Shown here in pieces: positions 33,685-42,344 of a stretch of 64,000 bases of DNA (positions are counted from its first letter, which is position 1; each line of letters begins with the position of its first letter). The position numbers were made by a program, and so were the translations under genes. The stretch is taken from positions 30,702 through 94,701 of the forward strand of contig CAYPQF010000014.1 of NCBI GenBank assembly GCA_964412815.1, in the 5' to 3' direction. This stretch comes from JAOAFZ01 sp964412815. Lineage in GTDB: Bacteria; Patescibacteriota; Microgenomatia; UBA1406; GWC2-37-13. Under the pieces are notes generated by a model. The model searched no databases, was not told where the DNA came from, and saw nothing but the letters and a program-made list of their open reading frames with translations.

Positions 33685-35601
33685 TTAACTTGGTTTGACT
33701 GCCCGCAGAAAATGATTATTCCCCCGGTATTCAAAGAGATCCAGCAACGCGGTTTCGTCCCGTTCCAGGATTTTGTGGGCAAACAACTGTTTTTCAATGA
33801 TGTCACAGATCATATGAATAACATTGATATGAACTTCCTGAATACGGGGAGTATCATACGAAGGCACCAGGATCGAGATATCTGCCAGTTCATGCATCTC
33901 GCCGCCACCTTTTCCAATGAGTGCAATACAGATCATGCCCCGTTCCTTTGCGGTTTTAAACGCGTTAATGACATTTTTAGACATGCCACTGGTACTGATA
34001 CCCACCATAATGTCTCCCGGCTGACCAAACGCCTCAACCTGGCGTGCAAAGACATCATCGTAACTATAGTCGTTAGACCAGGCAGTCAGTAGAGCGGTAT
34101 CTGCCGTGAGGGAGATGACAGGCAGCGCGGGACGGTTCTTCTGGATATACTGTCCGACCAATTCGGCCGCAAAATGCTGGGCATCTGCGGCGCTTCCGCC
34201 ATTACCGGCAACCAGCATCTTACCCCCATTTTCCAATGAGCGGCTGATCGAATAGGCCGCATCGAGAATTGGAATTCGTAACAGCTCACGTGATTGACGT
34301 AGCGTCTCAGCCGCTTTATCAAAACTCCGTTCAATAATGGAGAGACTTTCATCGGTATCGATGACCTGCTGGGAAAGCAGCTCCTCATATACATTCGCCA
34401 TCGCGTTGGCAATCTTTGTCCAGGTAAAGTAAGTATTGGCTCGTTGCAATGCATTGCTCTTGAGATACTCGAGCAGTTTGCGATTCTGAAGCATCTCTTT
34501 TAGCTTTCCCGCCAGCTGGGTATGATTGCGTGGTTCAACCAGAAATCCGGTTTTCCCGTCAACAACACTGTATTTGATTCCGCCGACATTCGAACCGATT
34601 ACGGGCGTCCCGCATGCCATAGATTCCAGCGGGGTAATGCCAAACGGTTCGTACCATGGAGTAGTTACAAAGACATCTGCTGCTGCATAGTAATATTTGA
34701 GTTTGTCACGGCTTTTTCTGCCAACAAAGGTTACTTTGTCTTGCACGCCCAGCGATTCTGCAATCCCACAGAGACGATTAATCTCAGGCGTATTCCGTGG
34801 ATCGGGATCATCTGTCTCACCTCCAACCACAACCAGCCGGAACCGTCCCGGATAGATGTTGTTTAGTTCTCCGGTCGCGCGGACGACAGTCTCAATTCCT
34901 TTGCGGGGAACCATCCGCCCGAGTTGCAGAATAATATGTTCTTTGGGATCAAGATTGAGTACGGATCGGGCGAGGAGTGTGTCGATAGGATGAAACTCCG
35001 CCGGACTAAAACCACAAGGGATAATGGTTATTTTTTCGGGACTTGCCTGGTAGAGCTGAATCAAGTCATCCCGGTCCTGGGGACATTCAGCAATAATCTG
35101 TTCTGCCTCTCGAACAATCCGTTCTTCGATCTCATCACGCGCTACCGGAAAGGTATCTGCTTCCTTCTGGTGCAATTTTCGTACTTTCCCCAGCGCATGA
35201 AACGTGATAATAAAGGGAATGTTCAATCTATGCTTGAGTTCTGCTGCTACCAGTCCAGACATAAAAAAATGCGCGTGAACGAGTTTATACCCCGGCTGGA
35301 AACGGGTAATAAAATGAGCCATGTTATCAGTGAACTCCGGCATATACTGGAGTAATTCCTCTTTTTTTACATAATCAACCGGGCCAGCCTGAATATGAAT
35401 AACCCGTATCCCATTGGTCCATTCAATTATCTCGGGGAGACGGGCGTCATCATGTCGGGTAAAGATATCAACCGAGTACCCAAGGTTCACCAGGTGTTTT
35501 GCTAACTCGCCGACGTAGACATTCTGCCCGCCACTATCTACGCCGCCAAGAGCGGCAAGGGGAGAGGCATGTTCACTAATAAAGGCAATTTTACGTTCCA
35601 T
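33685..35601 (-). CDS. Glycosyltransferase (GT4) fused to sedoheptulose-7-phosphate isomerase (GmhA)
   Basis: A 638-residue fusion. Residues 1 to about 410 are a GT-B glycosyltransferase: FISEHASPLAALGGVDSGGQ, LQLGRMVPRKGIETVVRA and the E-x7-E motif EPFGITPLE; the sequence type is like sucrose-phosphate-synthase-related GT4 enzymes. From about 425 to 625 there is a SIS-domain isomerase with AGNGGSAADAQHFAAELVG, TADTALLTAWSNDY and VGISTSGMSKNVINA, as in GmhA, which makes heptose 7-phosphate. I see no frameshift or internal start signal between them. The fusion links the first step of heptose synthesis with a sugar transfer step. Confidence 0.9.
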   Translation of the reverse strand: MERKIAFISEHASPLAALGGVDSGGQNVYVGELAKHLVNLGYSVDIFTRHDDARLPEIIEWTNGIRVIHIQAGPVDYVKKEELLQYMPEFTDNMAHFITRFQPGYKLVHAHFFMSGLVAAELKHRLNIPFIITFHALGKVRKLHQKEADTFPVARDEIEERIVREAEQIIAECPQDRDDLIQLYQASPEKITIIPCGFSPAEFHPIDTLLARSVLNLDPKEHIILQLGRMVPRKGIETVVRATGELNNIYPGRFRLVVVGGETDDPDPRNTPEINRLCGIAESLGVQDKVTFVGRKSRDKLKYYYAAADVFVTTPWYEPFGITPLESMACGTPVIGSNVGGIKYSVVDGKTGFLVEPRNHTQLAGKLKEMLQNRKLLEYLKSNALQRANTYFTWTKIANAMANVYEELLSQQVIDTDESLSIIERSFDKAAETLRQSRELLRIPILDAAYSISRSLENGGKMLVAGNGGSAADAQHFAAELVGQYIQKNRPALPVISLTADTALLTAWSNDYSYDDVFARQVEAFGQPGDIMVGISTSGMSKNVINAFKTAKERGMICIALIGKGGGEMHELADISILVPSYDTPRIQEVHINVIHMICDIIEKQLFAHKILERDETALLDLFEYRGNNHFLRAVKPS

Positions 35602-35610
35602 AGATACAGG

Positions 35611-36600
35611 TTAAATAAATAACATCGGGTGAAACTCTTTCATAACTTCTTTGGTATTCCGTTGAGACATCAGCTCAAATACTGTTTCCCATTCTTTGGT
35701 GAATCGTTCGATGCCAAACTTTTCGAAGGCTGTTTCACGAGCTTTTGAACCGATATAGCGTGCTTTATGAGGATTCGCAATCAGCTCGTCCATAATCTCT
35801 ACCAGTTCATCAAAGTTGTTACTGATATAACCGTTCTCGCCGTTGGCTATGGTGGTAGACATCTCGGTTGTTGCAAGTCCCACCACGGGCATACCGATCA
35901 TCATAGCTTCACAGACGGAAAGACCTAGACTGGTGTACCGGATGGGATTAAAAAAGAAGCGGTAGTTTGCTTCAAATGCGGGGAGCTCCGTATGAGAAAC
36001 TTCTCCCAGACCGGCTAGGTCAGCAGATCCCATACCAACCAGATCAAGTGGCACTTCTTTTCTCATTTGCTGAAAGACATCGCTGCCCAACCGGCGGCCG
36101 CGTGAAGGAAGGTTATTAATTACCACAATCCCTTTGTTCTTTTTGCCGGTATAGTGCACATCGTCCGGAACAATCACTCCGTGTTCGATGACGACAGCCG
36201 GAGTCCGGTTGTTGTCCCACATCAGTTTATTAAAGTGAGTAACATGTACTAACAACATAGTGGGATCGTCCACGATATGAGTAGTATCGGTAGGTGTTTC
36301 ACGGGGGGGATCATGCTCAATATAGATCTTTGGTAGAGCGAGCTGTTCTTCGGAAAACAGAGTGTATTGATCATGCAGATAAGCATCTTTTGATTGAAAC
36401 AGAATACAGTCCAGATCAAGATCTTTGACTGCCAATACCGGTACTTCAATCACATTATCTCCCCAGGGAAACGATCCGGCACGACCGGCATAGCCGTGTG
36501 AACGTTCCGTATTGACGGGAATATAAAAGGTTGCGTCGGCCTGTGTCAGGTAGTACAAGTAGCTGCCGTGCACATGCCAGGTAAAGATATTCTTTTTCAT
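35611..36600 (-). CDS. Glycosyltransferase (GT4-like)
   Basis: A 329-residue GT-B enzyme beginning KKNIFTWHVHGSYLYYLTQ. The C-terminal half has VINNLPSRGRRLGSDVFQQ, a conserved-looking FFFNPIRYTSLGLSVCEAMM (E near the donor site) and MPVVGLATTEM. It is the first gene of the heptose operon on this strand; ATG 36600 is chosen because the longer frame to 36627 has no upstream signal. Donor and acceptor are unknown. Confidence 0.8.
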   Translation of the reverse strand: MKKNIFTWHVHGSYLYYLTQADATFYIPVNTERSHGYAGRAGSFPWGDNVIEVPVLAVKDLDLDCILFQSKDAYLHDQYTLFSEEQLALPKIYIEHDPPRETPTDTTHIVDDPTMLLVHVTHFNKLMWDNNRTPAVVIEHGVIVPDDVHYTGKKNKGIVVINNLPSRGRRLGSDVFQQMRKEVPLDLVGMGSADLAGLGEVSHTELPAFEANYRFFFNPIRYTSLGLSVCEAMMIGMPVVGLATTEMSTTIANGENGYISNNFDELVEIMDELIANPHKARYIGSKARETAFEKFGIERFTKEWETVFELMSQRNTKEVMKEFHPMLFI

Positions 36601-36740
36601 AACTCGATGATAGAGGGAAGGAATCAAGAAGAAGTAATAGAAGCCGCAGAATCGTGTAAGAAGGTCTGATTTAGGCTATCTTTACCATCTATTTACGTTT
36701 TCTTTACTACATTTTATATGCCAGAAGCTAAGGTATAGGA

Positions 36741-38531
36741 ATGAATAAAGTAAAACAATTTCTGCGCAGTATGAAAGCAATAGTAGCCTTCTGCTGGGAA
36801 GAAGATAAGTGGCTGCTGATTGCATATTTCGGGACATCACTACTGGGCGCTCTTTTACTCTTTGTAGTGTACTATGTGTATAAACTGATGATCGATTCAG
36901 TGACCAATCTGCAGATTGATGGCTCCAGTGAAATTCTGTTTGCGGTTGTCATATCCTATCTCTTCTTTGAATATGTGTCCCGCTTTGTCAACTTTACCTT
37001 TAACCAGTACTTTCTTGATTATTTTATCCGTACTAAGCTACAGAATATTCTGACCAGACGATTTATGGAAAAGATTGGTCGTATGGATTTTGCACATCTC
37101 GAAAATGGAGACGTCCGCAATCTGATTGCCAAGGTGGAAAATACTTACGCGTTCCGGATACCGGAAGTGCTCAACAAAATTAATGCGGTTGTATACAATG
37201 TTGCAGCTTTGTTTTTTTCATTTCTGATTGCGTTACAGTTTGATATCCTCTATTTCCTGATACTTGGATTAATCTCAGTGCCGGTATATTATCTCCGCGC
37301 AAAGTATGGCAATATTGCGTTTTCGAGTTTCTCGTCGAATGCACCAAAATCCAACTACCTCTGGTACATCAAGTCCATGTTTACCGACTTCCGCAATCTC
37401 TCTGAGATGAAGATATACGGCTTACGGGGCCATTTTGTGCACAAAGCCAAGGTATTACAGGATCAGATCGTAAAAGACTACGAAAAACCGATGATACGGT
37501 ACTCAATCCTCTCGACGGCGAGTTTTATTCTGGTTCCGGTAGCGATATTTTTTGCACTCAACCGGTTTATTGGTGGCATCGTGAACGATACCTATTCCAT
37601 CGGAGACTTTACTTTTTTTCTCAATACCCTCTTTACCTTTTCCGGACAAATCTCCAGTTTATTGATTAACTTTGGCTCTATTATGGAGAATAACTACTAT
37701 GTCACCGATTATTATCGTCTCCTCTCGATACAAAACTCGATCACCGTGCCACACCCGCCGTATCTGTTTTCGCAGATCGAACCACGACAGATCCGGTTTG
37801 AAAATGTCAGTTTTTCGTATCCAGGCTCAGAAAATCTTTCGCTTCATAATGTCAGCTTTACCATAGAAAAGGGTGAAAATGTGGCACTGGTAGGACATAA
37901 CGGAGCGGGAAAAAGCTCCTTAATCAAGTTGTTGTTCCGGTTTTATGATCCGAAAGAAGGACGAATTCTGGTAGATGGACAGGATCTACGCACGATTGAT
38001 ATCGACCACTGGTACGCACATCTTGGTGTTCTGTTTCAGGACTTTGCCCGCTATTATTTGAGTTTGCGGGAAAATATTCAGTTCGGAAATATTACGCTCG
38101 ATTCAGAAGATCAGATGGAGTATTCGTTACAGCTTGCCCAGGGGGCAGAACTCCTTAATTCGCTCCCGCGGGGATACAAACAGTTTATCGGCCGATGGTT
38201 CGAAGGGGGAGTGGAGGTATCGGGCGGACAGTGGCAGAAAATCGCGATCGCACGGGCAATATACCGGAATGCGCCGATCCTGATTATGGATGAGCCAACG
38301 TCCGCAATCGATGCTGATGCGGAAAAAGAGATCTTTGAGAATCTGGAACGTCTCTATCGTGAGAAAAGCCTGATCTTTATCTCGCACCGCTTCTCAACGG
38401 TACGCACCGCGGATAAGATTATTGTACTGGAAAAGGGGAGACTGGTAGAAGAAGGAACCCACGATCAACTGATTTGTCAGAACGGACTGTATCATCAGTT
38501 TTATTCGTTACAGCAGGAAGGATACCAGTAA
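36741..38531 (+). CDS. ABC transporter, fused permease and ATPase
   Basis: A 596-residue half-transporter of the MsbA type. Residues 1-320 hold about six transmembrane helices (IAYFGTSLLGALLLFVVYYV, LFFSFLIALQFDILYFLILG, and others). The ATPase domain has Walker A LVGHNGAGKSSLIKL near residue 385, the signature VSGGQWQKIAIARA near 492, Walker B ILIMDEPTSA near 513 and a switch His in FISHRFST. It is divergent from the glycan operon, and probably exports a lipid-linked sugar or glycan made by it; that is inference from position. Confidence 0.9.
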   Translation: MNKVKQFLRSMKAIVAFCWEEDKWLLIAYFGTSLLGALLLFVVYYVYKLMIDSVTNLQIDGSSEILFAVVISYLFFEYVSRFVNFTFNQYFLDYFIRTKLQNILTRRFMEKIGRMDFAHLENGDVRNLIAKVENTYAFRIPEVLNKINAVVYNVAALFFSFLIALQFDILYFLILGLISVPVYYLRAKYGNIAFSSFSSNAPKSNYLWYIKSMFTDFRNLSEMKIYGLRGHFVHKAKVLQDQIVKDYEKPMIRYSILSTASFILVPVAIFFALNRFIGGIVNDTYSIGDFTFFLNTLFTFSGQISSLLINFGSIMENNYYVTDYYRLLSIQNSITVPHPPYLFSQIEPRQIRFENVSFSYPGSENLSLHNVSFTIEKGENVALVGHNGAGKSSLIKLLFRFYDPKEGRILVDGQDLRTIDIDHWYAHLGVLFQDFARYYLSLRENIQFGNITLDSEDQMEYSLQLAQGAELLNSLPRGYKQFIGRWFEGGVEVSGGQWQKIAIARAIYRNAPILIMDEPTSAIDADAEKEIFENLERLYREKSLIFISHRFSTVRTADKIIVLEKGRLVEEGTHDQLICQNGLYHQFYSLQQEGYQ

Positions 38532-38534
38532 TCT

Positions 38535-39590
38535 TCAGCGCGAAAGAAGGTTAGTAACTTCGCGCATCACCTGTGCGATGGTTACTTCTGAGACAAAGGT
38601 GGAGATATGCCCACAGTCTTTATTACTGGTCTCTATCGGAAAGGCTTCACCATAGTTTTTGCCACAAACCGGACAGATTACCAGCCATGACTCAACGGTC
38701 CGGTTCCGGGTTCGTGTCAGGGGACCCCAGTTTATCAGATTCGGCCCCCAATAGATTCCCACATTAGGTGTATCTACGGCTCTGGCAAGATGCGTTACCC
38801 CGGTATCATTTGAGACTACGATCTCCGCATCGGCAATCAGCGCATTCAATGACTCTAAACTTACGATTCCGCAGGCATTGACGGGAGAGTGGGCCATCTG
38901 TTTCATAACCTTGCTCACCGTATCTGCTTCTTCTGGTATACCGGTGAGCACAACTGTCAGCCCTTTTTCTGAAAGCGCATCTGCAACTGCGGCAAACTTT
39001 TCCGGTTCCCACCGGCGCCGCGGATCACTGGCACCCGGATGGAGTACGGCATAGGGTGTTGTGAGGTCCGGTAACTGCTGGTGCAGTGACGTTCTGTCGC
39101 TTTCCAGTACCGGTATTCGTGGAGAGAGTATCGGGGTATGGGCGTCCAGCAATGCCATTACTTCCAGATAGCGAGTCACCTCATGCTGATAGTAGACATA
39201 GGGAATCCAACGATCAGGTTTAGGTGCAGAAGCCGTTGCCAGACCGACGGTGAGCCCGGCATGCAGCCGAAAGATAAACGGATTGGAGTTTTGTCCACCA
39301 CCATGAATTTGGATTGCGATATCAAACCGTTCCTGTTGCATCTGAGAAAAAAACGCCGCCAGCTCTTCCGAGTCTTCATGCTGGTCCGGCTCAAGACGTA
39401 CACCGGTACTTACGGGAGGTACAATAACCCGATCAAAGGGCAACCCTCTGTTCTTCGCATAGTCGCGCGTCCAGGGTTTTGCAAGCAATATAATCTCCGC
39501 GTCGGGGTATCGTGATCGCAATGCATGGAGTGCGGGAAGCGATACGATAAAATCACCTAGCCCGTTTGCCCGTAAGACTGCAATTTTCAT
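38535..39590 (-). CDS. Glycosyltransferase family 9 protein
   Basis: A second GT9 heptosyltransferase-type enzyme of 351 residues. It opens MKIAVLRANGLGDFIVSLPA (the acceptor-loop motif) and has AVLHPGASDPRRRWEPEKFA and IVVSNDTGVTHLARA, the NDTG-x-x-H nucleotide-sugar site. A pair of Cys (ICPVCGKNYGE) near the end and a third Cys (KDCGH) might bind metal. The 3' end lies three bases from the convergent ABC transporter; its stop side overlaps nothing, while its start overlaps the PEBP-like gene stop by four bases. Confidence 0.85.
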   Translation of the reverse strand: MKIAVLRANGLGDFIVSLPALHALRSRYPDAEIILLAKPWTRDYAKNRGLPFDRVIVPPVSTGVRLEPDQHEDSEELAAFFSQMQQERFDIAIQIHGGGQNSNPFIFRLHAGLTVGLATASAPKPDRWIPYVYYQHEVTRYLEVMALLDAHTPILSPRIPVLESDRTSLHQQLPDLTTPYAVLHPGASDPRRRWEPEKFAAVADALSEKGLTVVLTGIPEEADTVSKVMKQMAHSPVNACGIVSLESLNALIADAEIVVSNDTGVTHLARAVDTPNVGIYWGPNLINWGPLTRTRNRTVESWLVICPVCGKNYGEAFPIETSNKDCGHISTFVSEVTIAQVMREVTNLLSR

Positions 39591-40051
39591 GGTTCTGCTT
39601 GTTCACCTGTTCCTTCCTCCTGCACGCGCAGAATGGTTTTTGCAAGAATACATCCTTCAATTTCCCGGAGGACTACACTCCGGTCAGCGGTAGGTGGAAT
39701 GGGCAGTTCTTTGTCAATCGCATACGCAATAATATCGTAATGATGGGTTCCTTTAAAATAGATAGGACACGGTCCCTCGTATCCGGGAGTACCTCCATTC
39801 GCGTATCCTTCGGTTGCACCTTCGGGGATGCCTCCCTCTGGAAACTCGGCATGATCCGGATGAATATTGAATACCAGCCAGTGCACCCATGGATTTGCCG
39901 GTGCATCCACATCTTCTATCATCAATACCAGGCTCTTTGTCCCATCCGGAATATCCGTAATTCGCAGGGGAGGACTGATATTGGCATCATTACAGGTATA
40001 GGCAACGGGCATCCGCTGGTCAGGGGTTAGCGCTCCACTTTCAATCTTCAT
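39587..40051 (-). CDS. YbhB/YbcL-type PEBP-like protein
   Basis: A 154-residue phosphatidylethanolamine-binding-protein homologue. Family motifs are MPVAYTCNDANISPPL, KSLVLMIEDVDAPANPWVHW (DxDxP...H) and YEGPCPIYFKGTHHYDIIAY (GPxPP/GxHxY type). The anion-binding pocket residues are therefore present. Role of the bacterial family is unclear; some are called Raf-kinase-inhibitor-like. It is the first gene of a two-gene unit with the downstream GT9 enzyme. Confidence 0.93.
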   Translation of the reverse strand: MKIESGALTPDQRMPVAYTCNDANISPPLRITDIPDGTKSLVLMIEDVDAPANPWVHWLVFNIHPDHAEFPEGGIPEGATEGYANGGTPGYEGPCPIYFKGTHHYDIIAYAIDKELPIPPTADRSVVLREIEGCILAKTILRVQEEGTGEQAEP

Positions 40052-40149
40052 ATCTGTACTCTACCGCCACCAATTGAAGGGAATGTAAAGGAGGTCACAG
40101 GAATACGTAAGAAACTTAAGTAAGCTCTTGGCAAACCAGTACAAGCAGA

Positions 40150-40155
40150 TATAAT
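40150..40155 (+). promoter_or_regulatory. -10 box of the lipid kinase gene
   Basis: TATAAT ends seven bases before the ATG at 40163 and no ribosome site is present, so this transcript also appears leaderless. Confidence 0.5.
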
Positions 40156-40162
40156 TATCTGA

Positions 40163-41062
40163 ATGCACAAGTACCTCTTTTTCTTTAACCCGGTTTCCGG
40201 TAATCAGGACCCGGCAGAAACTGAGCGGACTATTCGCGAATTCTGTACTACTCATAAACTGGTCTACCATCTACTAAAGACAAAAAAGGATATGAACTGC
40301 GAGCGGGTAGTTTCCCGCTACATTAACAAAGGTTATAATGTGATTGTCGCCGTTGGTGGAGATGGCACCATCAGTGATATTGTGAATGCCGTCTATGGAA
40401 CAGAGACTGTTGCCGGTGTCGTCCCAACCGGCTCCTCAAACTCACTTGCACGGGAGATGGGAATACCGCTTACCCTTCCCGAAGCATGTGAACTTCTGCT
40501 GACACCAAAGAATACCTACCTGTCTGATGTTATGAAGGTCAAAGACCGGTTGTTTATCCTCGATATCAGCGTAGGACTCAACGCCCTTACCATGAAAACA
40601 ACCAAACGCAGCGAGAAACGAATGTTGGGTATCTTTGCTTACATAAAAAACGCCCTTAAAAATATGCTGGGATTCCGCCCGCAGTACTTTACGATCACGG
40701 TTGACGGAACAGAGTATCAATTTCGAGGGTCCGAAGTCTTAATTGCGAATGGCGGCATCTTAAAGAACCTGTTGGCACGGGTTATTCCGGATGCCAGCTG
40801 GCGGGACCGGATTATGGATATTATAGTAGTCAAAACCCGTAGATTCAGTGATTATCTGAAAATAATCTGGTATCTTATTCTCAACAAAAAGACCCACGAT
40901 TCACGTGTCCACAAGTTGAATGCAAAAAAAACAGTCACTGTTGACGCGCGAAAAAAAGTTCCGGTCCAGGGAGATGGTGAAGATCTTGGCTATACGCCGG
41001 TTACCGTATCACTGATACCGGGCGCCATTCCGATTATTACCGTTCCCAAAAAACGATCATGA
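40163..41062 (+). CDS. Diacylglycerol kinase family protein
   Basis: A lipid kinase of the DgkB/YegS type (299 residues). The catalytic nucleotide-binding motif is VIVAVGGDGTISDIVNAVYG, near residue 74, followed by VVPTGSSNSLAREMGIPL. The start FFFNPVSGN is the conserved first strand. It probably phosphorylates diacylglycerol or a related lipid at the membrane, which ties in with envelope synthesis. It overlaps maf by ATGA and is co-transcribed with it. Confidence 0.92.
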   Translation: MHKYLFFFNPVSGNQDPAETERTIREFCTTHKLVYHLLKTKKDMNCERVVSRYINKGYNVIVAVGGDGTISDIVNAVYGTETVAGVVPTGSSNSLAREMGIPLTLPEACELLLTPKNTYLSDVMKVKDRLFILDISVGLNALTMKTTKRSEKRMLGIFAYIKNALKNMLGFRPQYFTITVDGTEYQFRGSEVLIANGGILKNLLARVIPDASWRDRIMDIIVVKTRRFSDYLKIIWYLILNKKTHDSRVHKLNAKKTVTVDARKKVPVQGDGEDLGYTPVTVSLIPGAIPIITVPKKRS

Positions 41063-41652
41063 GAGAGATAATTCTTGCTTCCCAGTCACCCCGCCGAAAA
41101 GAGATTTTAACGATGTTAGGGTTTGAGGTACGGGTACTTCCTTCAAGATACGAAGAACATATGCCGGAGACATCTTCAGACCCCGCTGCCCTGGTGATGA
41201 CCTTTGCCCAAGAAAAAGTTGCTGACGTTGTTCGGCGGGTGACCGATGGACTGGTGATCGGCGCAGACACTATCATCGCCAAAGGAGAACGAATCTTTGG
41301 AAAACCAAAAAACCGTACCGATGCCATCACAATGCTCAGTTCGCTTACCGGAACGACGCATCAGGTGTATACCGGCTACTCTCTCTTTGACACCCGTACC
41401 GGCAAGCAGCATACCGCCTATGATGTTGCTTCGGTAACGGTTGGTACACCAAATGATGCGGAACTGGCAGCATATGTTGATCTGACTGAACCATACGACA
41501 AGTCCGGATCGTACGCTGTTCAAGGGCCGGCCGCATTATTTATTCAAAAGATTGAAGGGGATTATTTTACTATTATGGGGTTGCCGGTATATAAACTTGG
41601 ACAGTCCTTACAGGAGTTTGGTATCTCTCTCTTACTCGATCACCACCGTTAA
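41059..41652 (+). CDS. maf: Maf-like nucleoside triphosphate pyrophosphatase
   Basis: A 197-residue Maf enzyme, which hydrolyses non-canonical or methylated nucleoside triphosphates. Motifs: ILASQSPRRKEILTMLGFEV at the start, VIGADTIIAKGERIFGKP, and TEPYDKSGSYAVQGPAALFI with the conserved DKSG/AYGIQG-type segment. Start overlaps the lipid kinase stop. The 3' end overlaps the convergent rsmI by 21 bases. Confidence 0.95.
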   Translation: MREIILASQSPRRKEILTMLGFEVRVLPSRYEEHMPETSSDPAALVMTFAQEKVADVVRRVTDGLVIGADTIIAKGERIFGKPKNRTDAITMLSSLTGTTHQVYTGYSLFDTRTGKQHTAYDVASVTVGTPNDAELAAYVDLTEPYDKSGSYAVQGPAALFIQKIEGDYFTIMGLPVYKLGQSLQEFGISLLLDHHR

Positions 41653-42315
41653 CTCTCCACGGTATTCAAAGGCGAGCAATTCTGCAGCGGTACCACGTTT
41701 TGTTTCTTCAAATTTTTTTGTCATCTCCCGGGAGATAGATAGTATGCTCTCCGGACTAATCTCCTGAAGAAGAGTCAATGTCTCTCTAATGCGGTGGGGA
41801 GATTCAAAGAACACATATACGGTATCTTTCATCAGCTGCTTTACCTGCTGAAGTTTAATAAAGAGTTTTTTTATTTCCGAACTCCGTTTGGGGAGAAAAC
41901 CGATAAACATAAAGTTCTGAGGATTAAATCCGGCATGAATCAGTGCAGTGGTTACCGCAGAAGGTCCAGGAATCACCGTAAACGGCAATCCGGATTTGAT
42001 TACATGCTTTACCAGCAGATACCCCGGGTCAGAGATTACAGGGGTACCTGCCTCCGAGATCAAACTGATCTCCATGCCTTCTTTCAGCCACTGCAATACA
42101 TCGGGAACTTTTTCGAACTCGTTGTTTTTATAAAATGAGATGATTTTACGGTTACTTTGTTGAGGCAATCCGAATAACTCATTCATTTTTGAGAGCAGCA
42201 GATGCGCAGATCGGGTATCTTCGGCGAGAATAACCTCAGACTGTGCCAGCGTGACGGCTTGGCGGAATGAGATATCTTCCAGGTTTCCAATCGGAGTAGA
42301 GACAATGTAGAGCAT
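41632..42315 (-). CDS. rsmI: 16S rRNA (cytidine-1402-2'-O)-methyltransferase
   Basis: RsmI methylates C1402 in the decoding centre. The 227-residue protein has the tetrapyrrole-methylase fold with LYIVSTPIGNLEDISFRQA, VILAEDTRSAHLLL, the SAM site SLISEAGTPVISDPGYLLV and VIPGPSAVTTALIHAGF. The C-terminal helical extension seen in many RsmI proteins is short. TATACT lies six bases upstream of the ATG on the minus strand, another leaderless arrangement. Confidence 0.96.
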   Translation of the reverse strand: MLYIVSTPIGNLEDISFRQAVTLAQSEVILAEDTRSAHLLLSKMNELFGLPQQSNRKIISFYKNNEFEKVPDVLQWLKEGMEISLISEAGTPVISDPGYLLVKHVIKSGLPFTVIPGPSAVTTALIHAGFNPQNFMFIGFLPKRSSEIKKLFIKLQQVKQLMKDTVYVFFESPHRIRETLTLLQEISPESILSISREMTKKFEETKRGTAAELLAFEYRGELTVVIE

Positions 42316-42344
42316 AGCACTAGTATACCACGTAGATGGCAGGA

